Positions 7,755 through 17,106 of a stretch of 64,000 nucleotides of DNA are shown here, one piece after another. A program made the position numbers and the translations under genes. Location: positions 213,125 through 277,124 of the forward strand of contig JAIXZX010000005.1 in assembly GCA_027489335.1 (NCBI GenBank), given 5' to 3'. How positions within the stretch are numbered: position 1 is the first letter of the stretch; each line of letters begins with the position of its first letter. A model generated the notes under the pieces. It was not told the DNA's origin. It was given only the letters and a program-made list of their open reading frames with translations, and made no database searches. Source of the DNA: Caulobacteraceae bacterium. GTDB lineage: Bacteria > Pseudomonadota > Alphaproteobacteria > Caulobacterales > Caulobacteraceae.

Positions 7755-10036
7755 GAGGCCATCAGTTCGGCCAGCTGCGCCTGCAAAGGAAGGTCAGCCG
7801 ACAGGATGTCCACAGGCCTCGGGCGCGTCGTTGCAGCTGGCGCATCGCTCCACACCTCATCGACGAACCCCCAGGCCGGATGATCGTCGGCGAGCGCGGC
7901 CAGGGCCGCGGCGCTCCAGACGGCGGCGGCGCGGCGCCAGGAAACGCCCTGGGCCACCAGGATCTGGGCGTCCGCCGCGACGAAGCCCGGGCAGGCGCCG
8001 AAGACCACGATGTCGACCTCTGCGGGGCCGACGGGGGCACCGTCCGGGCGGCGCAGACGACCAGATCCGGCCTCGCAGATCAGCACGCCGCTTGGCCAGT
8101 CGGCCATGGCCGGAGTCCGGTGGGGGACCACCACCACAGCGGCGGCGCGGCTGCGGTTGGGCCGTCGCCCAGGCGCGTGGGCGCCGCGCACGCTCAGCCG
8201 GGCCAGGCGAAAGACCAGACTGTGGGTCAGGGCGTCGGGAAGCCCGTCTGGCTCAATGTCATATTCCCTAAGCCCGCCGCCGATCAGCCAGCGCAGATAG
8301 GCCAGCCGGCCGATCACGGTGTGCAGGCCAAACAGCCGCTGCAGGTCTGGCCGACTGTCCCAGATACGCAGCAGCACCCGTGGGAACGGGTAGGGGCTCG
8401 ACAGGCTGCTCACCAGCCGGTCGCCCTCGCCACGCATCGCCTGGCGCAGGACGTCCGGCCACTGCGCGCGCACCGCGACCCCGTAGCCGGCGGAGATCTG
8501 CAATTTGAGGGGCGAGAGCTCGCCCGAGGCGGCGCGGGCGAACCGGGTGGCCTCCAGCAGGGGGGCCTGATCCTGGCTGAGATCGAGCAGGGTCGGGCCA
8601 TCCAGCAACTCTGGGGCAAACCGCCCGGCCTCGGCTTCTGGTCCCAGCAGCCAGGCCAGCAGGTCCTCCGGCGGTCCCTCTGCGAACCGCGCACGCAGAT
8701 CGGCCCGCGCGGCGAGCATGCCCGCGGCGGCCCGCGGCAGGGCCCCCTGGGGGGGCTGGCTCACCCAGCCGATTACCTCAGAGGCGGCGCCGGTCCACGG
8801 GGGCTCGGCCTGCGGCCAGGCCGCGGCCCGTCTCGCGCCGGCGCGCCAGACTTCAAGGCGCGATGCGGCCGCAGCCGCTGAGGCGGGGCGGGTGTCGGCG
8901 CGGTCGGCGAACCAGGCGTGAAAGGCGAGGCGTCCTTCGAGGGAGTCTCGGGGGAAGCGCGCGGCGGCCTCGGCGTCGTCCCGCCAGACCTGGTCCATTT
9001 CCCGGGTGATGTCCGGCAGGCCATCCACCGCCGCCAGGGGCTCGGGGGCGTCCATCCACGCCTCCACCGCCGAGCAGAGGCCGTCATCGAAGCCTTCCCC
9101 GGCCTGGGCCGCCCGCAGGGCGCGACGGCGCATGGCCCGGCTGACCGGACGGCCGGAAGGGAAGGTGGCGTAGCCGTAGGCGATCTCGCTCGCCGCATCG
9201 TGGCCGTTCTCGATCAGAGCCTGGGCGTAGTCGTCCAGCAGCTTGGCCAGTGGCGAGTCGGGGACGACGACGATGCGGTCCTGATGCTTGCTCAGCACAT
9301 CGCCCCGACGGGGGTCGAAACCGGAAAAGTGGAAGAAGCCCAGGGGCTGGCCATTGACCCGCCAGCCCTGCGGCCCGTGGGCCAGGGTCCGGCCCTCCAG
9401 GTTCCAGTAGGCGATGTCGAGGCCGGGGTTGCGCAGGATGGCCACATCGCTGACCAGGCCAGGCGCCAGGTCCATCCACTTCTGATCGGTGAACAGGCCG
9501 TTCGCGAAGTCTACCCGGCAGTCGAAGCGGCACTTCTCGGCCCACCAGTCCATGAGGGCGAAGATCTCACTGGTCCGGCGGGCGGCCAGGAAGCCGAGAT
9601 TATAAGCCCCCGATGTCAGGATGGTGTGGTCGCTGGGGCTGGCGTCGCCAGTCAGGGGCCTCGTCAGGTGCGGGATCAGCGCCAGGGGCGCCTGAGCCAG
9701 GCCTTCGCGCACCGGCGTCAGGGGCCCGTAAACGAAGATGTCGGGGTCCAGATAGCTGACCGAGGTGACGGCGGGCTCCGCCAGCAGGTGGCGGAAAGCG
9801 TGAGGCTTGATGGCGGTGTTCAGTTCCAGGGCGTCGTAATAGACGCTCATGGGCCCGATCGGGGCCCCCGTCTCGCCGGCCTCGATCACCCGGGCGAAGG
9901 GGGCGAGATCAGGCAGGGGGCCGTCGGCGGCGACCACCACCCGGACGGCGTCCGGCTCGGCCGCGGCCAGGCTGCGCATCAGCACCTTGGCCTGCGCCGC
10001 ATAGTTCCGCGAAACGATGGTGAAAACGACGTCCAA
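7751..10036 (-). CDS. large protein with N-terminal GT-A nucleotide-sugar transferase-like domain and ~400-aa unassigned C-terminal region
   Basis: MDVVFTIVSRNYAAQAKVLMRSL…VSYLDPDIFVYGPL; N-half resembles the 24613-25659 protein; 4-nt overlap with next gene. Confidence 0.75.
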   Translation of the reverse strand: MDVVFTIVSRNYAAQAKVLMRSLAAAEPDAVRVVVAADGPLPDLAPFARVIEAGETGAPIGPMSVYYDALELNTAIKPHAFRHLLAEPAVTSVSYLDPDIFVYGPLTPVREGLAQAPLALIPHLTRPLTGDASPSDHTILTSGAYNLGFLAARRTSEIFALMDWWAEKCRFDCRVDFANGLFTDQKWMDLAPGLVSDVAILRNPGLDIAYWNLEGRTLAHGPQGWRVNGQPLGFFHFSGFDPRRGDVLSKHQDRIVVVPDSPLAKLLDDYAQALIENGHDAASEIAYGYATFPSGRPVSRAMRRRALRAAQAGEGFDDGLCSAVEAWMDAPEPLAAVDGLPDITREMDQVWRDDAEAAARFPRDSLEGRLAFHAWFADRADTRPASAAAAASRLEVWRAGARRAAAWPQAEPPWTGAASEVIGWVSQPPQGALPRAAAGMLAARADLRARFAEGPPEDLLAWLLGPEAEAGRFAPELLDGPTLLDLSQDQAPLLEATRFARAASGELSPLKLQISAGYGVAVRAQWPDVLRQAMRGEGDRLVSSLSSPYPFPRVLLRIWDSRPDLQRLFGLHTVIGRLAYLRWLIGGGLREYDIEPDGLPDALTHSLVFRLARLSVRGAHAPGRRPNRSRAAAVVVVPHRTPAMADWPSGVLICEAGSGRLRRPDGAPVGPAEVDIVVFGACPGFVAADAQILVAQGVSWRRAAAVWSAAALAALADDHPAWGFVDEVWSDAPAATTRPRPVDILSADLPLQAQLAELMAS

Positions 10037-10092
10037 GGGCGGGCTCCCGACGGCTGCGCCTGTCTAACAGCGGGCTGAGGCGCCCGGCAATG

Positions 10093-10842
10093 TCAGGCGG
10101 CGGCGAGAAGTTCGTCCAGGCGACGGATGTCCTTGACCTCGGAGGCGACGCCACCCTCCAGGCGCATGACCTTGTTGCAGTAAAGACGCAGCAGGCCCGC
10201 GTCGTGCGACGAGAGGACCAGGATGCCGGCCCGCTCCACCAGATTCAGCAGGCGTCGGTGGGCCAGCTTCTGGAAGTCGGCGTCACCCACCGAGATCCAC
10301 TCGTCCATCAGCAGCACGTCGGCCTCGACGGCGGTGGCCACGGCGAAGGCGAGCCTGGCCTGCATGCCGGCCGAATAGGTCTTCATGGGCATGGCCAGAA
10401 AGGGGCCGAGGCCGCTGAACTCGGCGATCTCGTCCATCTTGTCCTCGATCTCCTTGGAGGACATGCCAGCGATACGGCCGCGCAGGCGGATATTGTCCAC
10501 CCCGGTGGCCGAGGGATCGATCCCGAGCGACAGGTCGAGCAGGGCGGCGATGCGGCCGCGGACCTCGATCTGACCCTCGTCGGGCTCGTAGGCGCCTGAA
10601 AGGGCCCGCAGCAGGGTGGTCTTGCCCGAACCGTTGTGCCCGATCAGCCCCAGACGGTCGCCCGCCCGCAGGTTGAGGTTCAGGTGCGACAGGGCGGTGA
10701 CTTCCGTGGCGCCGGTGGTGGACGCGCCCAGGCGTCCGCCCACGGTCACCCGGGCGAGGTTCTTCTTCAGCGACTTGGCGTCGACCCCATAGACCGGGAA
10801 GCGCAGCGTCAGGTCGGTGACCTTGATGGAGACATCGGTCAT
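10093..10842 (-). CDS. polysaccharide ABC exporter ATP-binding protein (short Wzt/KpsT type)
   Basis: Walker A GLIGHNGSGKTTLLRALSGAY; KTYSAGMQARLAFAVATAVEADVLLMDEW; no long C-terminal carbohydrate-binding domain. Confidence 0.92.
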   Translation of the reverse strand: MTDVSIKVTDLTLRFPVYGVDAKSLKKNLARVTVGGRLGASTTGATEVTALSHLNLNLRAGDRLGLIGHNGSGKTTLLRALSGAYEPDEGQIEVRGRIAALLDLSLGIDPSATGVDNIRLRGRIAGMSSKEIEDKMDEIAEFSGLGPFLAMPMKTYSAGMQARLAFAVATAVEADVLLMDEWISVGDADFQKLAHRRLLNLVERAGILVLSSHDAGLLRLYCNKVMRLEGGVASEVKDIRRLDELLAAA

Positions 10843-11672
10843 AGGAAGTGGACGATCCGGCGGCGGGTGATGGCGAAGACCGAGAAGGTGAGAGCCCAGC
10901 CCAGCACGGCCATGATGGCCAGGATGACATAGGACAGCCCGTCCGCCTCTTGCCCCAGCAGCGGCGCCCGGATGGTGGTCAGCATATGGTAAAATGGGTT
11001 CAGCGTCAGGAAGGCGTGACGGTCTGGGAAGGCGTCAGGTTTCCAGAACACCGGCGTCATGAAGATGGCGAACTGCATCACCGACATGACGAACTGGGGA
11101 ATGTCCCGGAAGCGCGCAGAGGCGATGGCCACAAGCATGCTGATCCAGGCCAGATTGATGATGGTCAATAACAGGCCGCCCATGGCCGGAAGCACGTCCA
11201 TCACCTGCCACAGGCCGAAGAAGATGATGACTGCGACGATGATCACCGCGTGGTGGGCGAGGTTGATCAGATTGCGCAGGACCGTCCGCCAGATGAAGGT
11301 GAACATCGGCAGGGAGGTCTGGCTGAGCATGCTGGACGCCTGCACGAAGGTCTCGCACCCTTCGTTGATCGTCCCGGCCATCAGGCCGAAGAAGACGATG
11401 CCCATGGCCACATAGGGCATGAACTCCGCCACCGAGATGCCGAACAGCTTGGCGTAGAGCAGGCCGATCCCCAGGACCATCAGGCCCATGGAGATGGTGA
11501 TCCAGAACGGACCCAGGATGGAGCCGCGATAGCGGGACACGACGTCGTGCCAGGCCAGGGACCAGGCCAGGCCCCGGCGGTGATAGGACGTGACGAGGTC
11601 CCTCAGAGCCATGCTGAACTCGAACAGCGTGCCACGCCGTCCCGTCCGCAGCATGTGTTGGCCGGATTCCAT
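10839..11672 (-). CDS. polysaccharide ABC exporter permease (Wzm/KpsM type)
   Basis: SYHRRGLAWSLAWHDVVSRYRGSILGPFWITISMGLMVLGIGLLYAKLFG; overlaps ATPase gene by 4 nt. Start at 11672 preferred. Confidence 0.92.
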   Translation of the reverse strand: MESGQHMLRTGRRGTLFEFSMALRDLVTSYHRRGLAWSLAWHDVVSRYRGSILGPFWITISMGLMVLGIGLLYAKLFGISVAEFMPYVAMGIVFFGLMAGTINEGCETFVQASSMLSQTSLPMFTFIWRTVLRNLINLAHHAVIIVAVIIFFGLWQVMDVLPAMGGLLLTIINLAWISMLVAIASARFRDIPQFVMSVMQFAIFMTPVFWKPDAFPDRHAFLTLNPFYHMLTTIRAPLLGQEADGLSYVILAIMAVLGWALTFSVFAITRRRIVHFL

Positions 11673-11796
11673 AGGGTCTCCCAAAGCGAGCGCCGCTGGT
11701 ATCAGGTGCATTTTTGCGGCGCAAGCATGGCGCCGGCCCTGCGACTTGGCCGCAGGCAGACCCCGTGCTAGCGCAGGACTGAGGAGCCCGCGCCGC

Positions 11797-12903
11797 ATGT
11801 CGTCCATGGATCAGTTCGCCAGGCCCCATTACGCCCCCCCGCAGGACCTGCGCAACCTTGAGCCTGCGCTTGAGGGCGCCGGGGTGTGGCTGGTCATCCC
11901 CTGCTACAAGGTCACCGAGCATATCGGGCGGGTGCTGGACCGGGCCCCGGCCTGGGTCGAGGGGATCGTCTGCGTCGATGACGCCTGTCCTGACCGGTCG
12001 GGCGACCTGATCGAGGCCAGGTGCGCAGACCCCCGGGTCCGGGTCCTGCGCCTGGCGCAGAACCAGGGGGTCGGCGGCGCGACCCTGGCCGGCTATCAGG
12101 AGGCCGCGCGCCTGGGGGGGCGGATTCTCGTCAAGGTGGACGGGGATGACCAGATGGACCTGGGCTACCTGCCCCAGCTGGTGACGCCGATCCTGCTGGG
12201 CGAGGCCGACTACGCCAAGGGCAACCGATTCTCCTCGGTCAGCCATCTGCAAGCCATGCCGGGGCTGCGTATCTTCGGCAATGCGGGCTTAAGCTTCCTG
12301 GCCAAGCTCTCCACCGGCTACTGGAATGTGTTTGACCCCACCAACGGCTTCACCGCCATCGAGGCCAGCGTCGCGGGTCTGGTGGCGCAGAAGCCTGTGG
12401 CCAGGCGGTTCTTCTTCGAGACCGACCTGCTCTATCACCTGGGCACCCTGCGCGCGGTGGTGCGCGATGTGCCGATCCCTGCCCGCTACGGGGACGAGGT
12501 GAGCAATCTCAAGGTCAGCCAGATCATCGGCCCCTTCGCCGGCCGGCACCTGCGCAACTTCGTCCGGCGGGTGCTGGGGCAGTATTTCGTCCGCGACTTC
12601 AACGTCGCGACCCTGGAACTGATCTTCGGGACCCTGTTCCTGGGTTTTGGCGGCCTCTACGCGCTGAACTGGATGGCGGTGCGCGAACCGGGCCAGGCGG
12701 CCTCGGCCGGCGTGGTGATGACGGCGGCCCTGCCGGTGATCATCGGGGTTCAACTGCTGCTGCAGGCGATGAACTTCGACGTGGTCAATGTGCCGGTGCG
12801 GCCGATCCACCCCTATCTGCGCACCCTGGCCCGCATGGAGGCCGCCGCCCAGGTCGAGGGCGATCAGGCCGCCAGCGCCACATCGGAGGCGACCCAGGCA
12901 TGA
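11797..12903 (+). CDS. GT2 family glycosyltransferase, dolichyl-phosphate mannose synthase-like with C-terminal TM segments
   Basis: VWLVIPCYKVTEHIGRVLDRAP…CVDDACPD…ILVKVDGDDQMD; two hydrophobic C-terminal segments. Confidence 0.88.
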   Translation: MSSMDQFARPHYAPPQDLRNLEPALEGAGVWLVIPCYKVTEHIGRVLDRAPAWVEGIVCVDDACPDRSGDLIEARCADPRVRVLRLAQNQGVGGATLAGYQEAARLGGRILVKVDGDDQMDLGYLPQLVTPILLGEADYAKGNRFSSVSHLQAMPGLRIFGNAGLSFLAKLSTGYWNVFDPTNGFTAIEASVAGLVAQKPVARRFFFETDLLYHLGTLRAVVRDVPIPARYGDEVSNLKVSQIIGPFAGRHLRNFVRRVLGQYFVRDFNVATLELIFGTLFLGFGGLYALNWMAVREPGQAASAGVVMTAALPVIIGVQLLLQAMNFDVVNVPVRPIHPYLRTLARMEAAAQVEGDQAASATSEATQA

Positions 12904-13268
12904 TGGCCTTGCGCGACACCCTGCTGTGCGTCGTCTTCGCCGCCGCCCTGCCCATGGGCCAGATCATGTTCAAGTGGGCGGCGATCTATAACGAGCGGCT
13001 CGACGGGCCGTTGATCCTGCGGCTGATCAAGAACCTGCCGCTCATCGGCGCCTTCTCCTGGTACGGGCTGACCGCGCTCCTGTGGTTCTACATTCTGACC
13101 CGGGTGCCTCTTTCGCAGGCCTATGTCTTCTCGATCCTGGGCTCAGCCCTGGTGCCCTTGCTCGCCTGGGCCCTGTTCAAGGAGCCCATGTCCTGGCGCT
13201 TCGCCCTGGGCTACGCCCTGATGCTGGCTGGCTTCGTGGTGGTCATGCAGGCCCAGGGGAAGGCCTGA
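12900..13268 (+). CDS. small EamA/SMR-type membrane protein (ArnE/EmrE-like putative flippase)
   Basis: 122 aa with four hydrophobic segments; SQAYVFSILGSALVPLLAWALFKEPMSWRFALGYALMLAGFVVVMQ; 4-nt overlap with GT2. Confidence 0.82.
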   Translation: MMALRDTLLCVVFAAALPMGQIMFKWAAIYNERLDGPLILRLIKNLPLIGAFSWYGLTALLWFYILTRVPLSQAYVFSILGSALVPLLAWALFKEPMSWRFALGYALMLAGFVVVMQAQGKA

Positions 13269-14013
13269 GCCCCGGGCCCGCGATCTGGGCGACGGCCTGG
13301 GCCACCACCCCATAGGGCACCCCGAAGCGTCGCTCATAGAGCAGGTCCCCGGCATGGGGCCGCTCGGACAGGCGGGCGGGCTCGAGGGTCTGGACCCCAT
13401 AGCCGCCCCGCAGCAGAAAGCCCGCGAACATCGACGGCCACAGGCCCAGCCAGCTTGTGGCCTGTGAGGGATAGCAGCGCACCAGCAGCGCCCACCGCAG
13501 CCACTGGCCAGGGCTGAGTTGCAGCCGGCGCACCGGGCCGTTTTCCGGCATGGGCGCGCAGGCCTGGAAGGGCACGGCTGTCAGGCCCCGGCGGTTGTAG
13601 AGACTGAACTGTTCGATCCCCACGCCACGCTCGGCGGCGAGCACGGCGGCGAGCGCCGCACAGGCGTCGTGGTCGGCATGGCCGCCTTCCCAGGCGGCGA
13701 TCACGATCTTCTCCACCTTGTCTATGGCGTCCAGCCGTTCACGCAGGGCGCTCAGGCAGGCGGCCAGATGCAGGTGAACCTGTCCGTCATAGGCGCCCGT
13801 GCCGACGCAGGCGTAGGCGGCGCTGTCTTGCGGCAGGCCAAGCGCAGCCAGGAAGGTCCGCACCTCCGACATTCGGCGCGCTGACAGCTCGACGCCCCGG
13901 TTCTCGGCCACATAGAGGAAGATCTGGTCGCGACCGGCCGCCTTCGCCTCGAGGATGAGCGGCAGGGCGGCGTACTCGTCGTCGCAATGGGCCAGGATGT
14001 AGACGACGGTCAT
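13243..14013 (-). CDS. PIG-L family deacetylase-like protein
   Basis: VVYILAHCDDEYAALPLI (AHxDDE motif), AAWEGGHADHDACAALAAVL. Confidence 0.78.
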   Translation of the reverse strand: MTVVYILAHCDDEYAALPLILEAKAAGRDQIFLYVAENRGVELSARRMSEVRTFLAALGLPQDSAAYACVGTGAYDGQVHLHLAACLSALRERLDAIDKVEKIVIAAWEGGHADHDACAALAAVLAAERGVGIEQFSLYNRRGLTAVPFQACAPMPENGPVRRLQLSPGQWLRWALLVRCYPSQATSWLGLWPSMFAGFLLRGGYGVQTLEPARLSERPHAGDLLYERRFGVPYGVVAQAVAQIAGPGLRPSPGPA

Positions 14014-14014
14014 C

Positions 14015-14866
14015 TCAGTACGGATCGAAGTCCAGGAAGCTGATCGCCGTAGCCCTGGGATCGAGGCTGCGCGGCGCCCGGGCGCTTAAGGGGCGGTAGA
14101 TCAGGTTGAGCGGCGAGGGCCTGAAGCGGTCGGGCAAGGGGATAAACCCCAGGCGTCGCAGCGGGATGCGCGGATCTAGTCCCAAAAACAGGGTCAGCCC
14201 CAGGGGGGCTAGGGCGCCGGCGCCTTCGGCCTCCGCCGCCACGAAGCCCGCGCACCTGACGCCGGGCAGGTGGGTGTCGGCATAGACCGCGGTCAGCCCG
14301 CCGCGGCGCACGACCTTGTAGGCCGCGGCCGGGTTGGCCAGTCGCCAAGCCAGGGCGGCCGCATCCCAGCTTCCGCTGAACTGGAGCTCGGCGGGTTCGA
14401 ACCGGCGCGGCGTCCGGACCATGAGGCCCGCATCCAGGCGGCCCACATGCTGGAACCCCAGGCGGCCGAGGAAGCCCGGGGTGCTTTGAGCGTTGGCGAC
14501 CCCGATGACGAAGTCATGCCCGAGCTCTGTCCCCTGGTCATAGGTCTGCCGGGCCAGGCGGGTGAACAGGCCCTGGCCCTGAAAGTCAGGATGGGTGGCG
14601 GTGTTCAGGGACAACAGCCCTTTGAGCCCCTGGCCCTCCACCGTGGCGGCCAGGGGACAGGTCACATAGTGGGCCGCCAGGGTTTCGCCGGCCCAGGCGT
14701 CGGCCCCCACCACCGACCCGGCGGGGTTGTCCAGGTAGCGCCAGGCGAGCGCCTCGGGGCTGAACTTCGGCCCGGCGCCGAACACCGCCGACAGCAGGCC
14801 CGAATAGGCGCCCAGGGCTGCGGGGTCGGTTCGGCTGGGCGCGATCTGCAGGGGGGCGGTGTTCAT
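14015..14866 (-). CDS. GNAT-like N-acetyltransferase
   Basis: From MNTAPLQIAPSRTD: HPDFQGQGLFTRLARQTYDQGTELGHDFVIGVANAQSTPGFLGRLGFQHVGRL. The upstream ORF extension overlaps a divergent gene and is not used. Confidence 0.75.
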   Translation of the reverse strand: MNTAPLQIAPSRTDPAALGAYSGLLSAVFGAGPKFSPEALAWRYLDNPAGSVVGADAWAGETLAAHYVTCPLAATVEGQGLKGLLSLNTATHPDFQGQGLFTRLARQTYDQGTELGHDFVIGVANAQSTPGFLGRLGFQHVGRLDAGLMVRTPRRFEPAELQFSGSWDAAALAWRLANPAAAYKVVRRGGLTAVYADTHLPGVRCAGFVAAEAEGAGALAPLGLTLFLGLDPRIPLRRLGFIPLPDRFRPSPLNLIYRPLSARAPRSLDPRATAISFLDFDPY

Positions 14867-14977
14867 CGGCGCCAAATGACCACGAATGCGCCAGCGCGCC
14901 AAGAAACCGCAATTGGCCCTTTGCGTCCGCCCGGCGCGGTCGTACCAGAGGGCGATCAAGGGGCGGGCTCGATCAGA

Positions 14978-16384
14978 ATGATGACTTTGCCAAGGCCGAG
15001 CTTCACGGCCAGTCAGGCCCTCGGGGCCGTACTCCTCACCGGCTATGTGCTGATGCTGGCGCTCAACCTGCCAGGGCACCTGTCCTATGACTCCCTCGCC
15101 CAGCTGCACGAAGGCCGGATGCAGGTCCGAGAGACCTGGGGTCCAGCTCTCTATGCCTGGATCCTCGGCGCCTTCGATTCGATCTCGCCAGGCACCGGCG
15201 TCTATGTGGCCGCCAGCGGCTTTCTGGTCACCGGCAGCCTGCTGTCCTTCCGCGGCCTGCGCCGTCAGGTGTCCTGGGCGGCTGTGATCCTGGGCGCCCT
15301 GATGGTGCTGACGCCGACCCTGCTGATCTATCAGGGCGTGGTCTGGAAGGACGTGCTGTTCGCCAACCTCGCCCTGGCCGGCTTCGCCTGCCTGGCCCAG
15401 GCCGCCCGGGTCTGGGACGCGCCGCGCCGGCCCTGGTGGGCGCTCGCCGGCGCCCTGCTGGCCTTCGCCGCCGCCGCCCAGGTGCGCCAGAACGGCCTCG
15501 TCGCGCCGGTTTTCGGGGCGTGCGCCCTGGCCTGGATCGCCTATGCCCGCGGCTGGCGCTCCAGCGCGGCCTGGGGGCTGGGCGGCCTCGTCGCGACCCT
15601 GGCCGTCTCCATGGCCATGGGCTTCCTGTCCCAGCCGGCCCAGGCCGGGCCTGACCAGGCGGGATCCCGCGGGGTCCGCATCGTCGCGCACTACGACATC
15701 ATCGGCGCCGTGGCGGTGAAGCCGACCGTGCCACTGGATATCATCCGCGCCCACGACCCCCTGGCCGAACAACAGATCCGCTACCGGGCGACCGCGCTCT
15801 ACACCCCTGAGCGCGTGGACTATCTCGGTCAGGATGATCAGATCGGTCTGGCGCTCTGGGGTCTGCCCGACGAAGTGGTGTTCGCCCAGTGGGGCGCCAT
15901 CCTGACCCAGCACCCCGACGCCTATCTGAAACACCGCTGGGACGTCTTCCGATGGGTGTTCGCCACCCCGAAGATCGACGCCTGCCTGCCGGTCTATGTG
16001 GGGGTGAGCGGGCCCGAGACCCTGACCACGGCCCTGGGGATCGCGCCCTTGATGGAGCCGTCGGACCAGGCCCTCTACAACTACAGCACCTGGTATCTGG
16101 ACACGCCGCTCTTCTCCCACGTCTTCTTCGCCCTGGTGGCCCTGGCGAGCGCCGGCGTGCTGCTCTGGCGGCGCGAGGCCGCCGACGTGATCATCGCCGC
16201 CATGCTGCTCTCAGCCCTGGCGTTCGCGGCCAGCTTCGCCCTGATCTCGATCGCCTGCGATTACCGCTACCTCTACTATCTAGACCTCGCCGCCATGGCC
16301 GGGGTGCTCTACCTGGCGCTCGATCCGCCCTATGGACGCCTGCGCCGTCGCCTGCGGTGGAGCCAACGGGAGACCGCCGCATGA
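14978..16384 (+). CDS. polytopic membrane protein (GT-C-like architecture)
   Basis: MMTLPRPSFTASQALGAVLLTGYVLMLALNLPGHLSYDS… many TM segments; start at 14978/14981 chosen over ORF start 14270. Confidence 0.7.
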   Translation: MMTLPRPSFTASQALGAVLLTGYVLMLALNLPGHLSYDSLAQLHEGRMQVRETWGPALYAWILGAFDSISPGTGVYVAASGFLVTGSLLSFRGLRRQVSWAAVILGALMVLTPTLLIYQGVVWKDVLFANLALAGFACLAQAARVWDAPRRPWWALAGALLAFAAAAQVRQNGLVAPVFGACALAWIAYARGWRSSAAWGLGGLVATLAVSMAMGFLSQPAQAGPDQAGSRGVRIVAHYDIIGAVAVKPTVPLDIIRAHDPLAEQQIRYRATALYTPERVDYLGQDDQIGLALWGLPDEVVFAQWGAILTQHPDAYLKHRWDVFRWVFATPKIDACLPVYVGVSGPETLTTALGIAPLMEPSDQALYNYSTWYLDTPLFSHVFFALVALASAGVLLWRREAADVIIAAMLLSALAFAASFALISIACDYRYLYYLDLAAMAGVLYLALDPPYGRLRRRLRWSQRETAA

Positions 16385-17094
16385 AGTCCGCCCTCCTGTC
16401 GATCCTGAGCCTCTGTGCAGTCCTGCTGGCCGCCTGCGACGAGCCCCGCGCCCGGGAGCCGAAGCTCAATCCCCGTCCCCAGCCGGCGGATGACCGCGCC
16501 CTGCCGCCTGCCGCCCGCCCGGCCGACGCTGCGGTGGAGCGCCCCGGCCCCTATGCCTGGGACGCCGCGGCGGGGACCTTCACCTTCGAGGGGCAACCCC
16601 TGCGCGCTGGACGGCTCTGGACCTTCGAGGGCTCCACCGACGGCTTCGTGATGGCCGGCGGCGAGGTGCTGCCCGCCGAAACCAGCAGCGGCCTGCGCCT
16701 GGCGGCCCGGGCCTTTGATCCGGCGCTGCGCAGTCCCTCGGGGCTGGCCCTGGATGGGGCGCAGTTCAGCCATGTGCTGGTCCGGGTCACCCGGCTGGCG
16801 CCGGCGAGCGACTGGGACGGTGCCTTGCACTATGTCACCGCCGCTCATCCGGAGGCCGCCGGCTTCATGGCCAAGCCCTTCCAGGGGGCCGATCCCAAGG
16901 TCAATGAGACGGTGATCCTGGCCTATGACATGCGCAGCCCCACCATGGGCGGGCAGGACTGGGTCACATCCCTCATCGAGAGCATCCGCCTGGACTTTGA
17001 CGACGCGGCGGGCGGTGAATTCCTGATCCATCAGATCGCGGTCACCGAGCCCCCTGGCGGCGAACCGGCGCCGGCCCTGCGCCCGGCCGCCTGA
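16381..17094 (+). CDS. putative lipoprotein of unknown function (beta-rich, CBM-like?)
   Basis: MKSALLSILSLCAVLLAACDEP lipobox; 4-nt overlap with preceding membrane protein gene. Confidence 0.7.
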   Translation: MKSALLSILSLCAVLLAACDEPRAREPKLNPRPQPADDRALPPAARPADAAVERPGPYAWDAAAGTFTFEGQPLRAGRLWTFEGSTDGFVMAGGEVLPAETSSGLRLAARAFDPALRSPSGLALDGAQFSHVLVRVTRLAPASDWDGALHYVTAAHPEAAGFMAKPFQGADPKVNETVILAYDMRSPTMGGQDWVTSLIESIRLDFDDAAGGEFLIHQIAVTEPPGGEPAPALRPAA

Positions 17095-17106
17095 AGCGCC
17101 GAGGAC

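Noticed and set aside
14015-16120. 701-aa minus-strand ORF and the 704-aa plus-strand ORF (14270-16384) as full-length genes
   Set aside because: They overlap head to head by ~1.85 kb; recognisable domains begin only at 14866 (-) and 14978 (+), so the extensions are high-GC open frames
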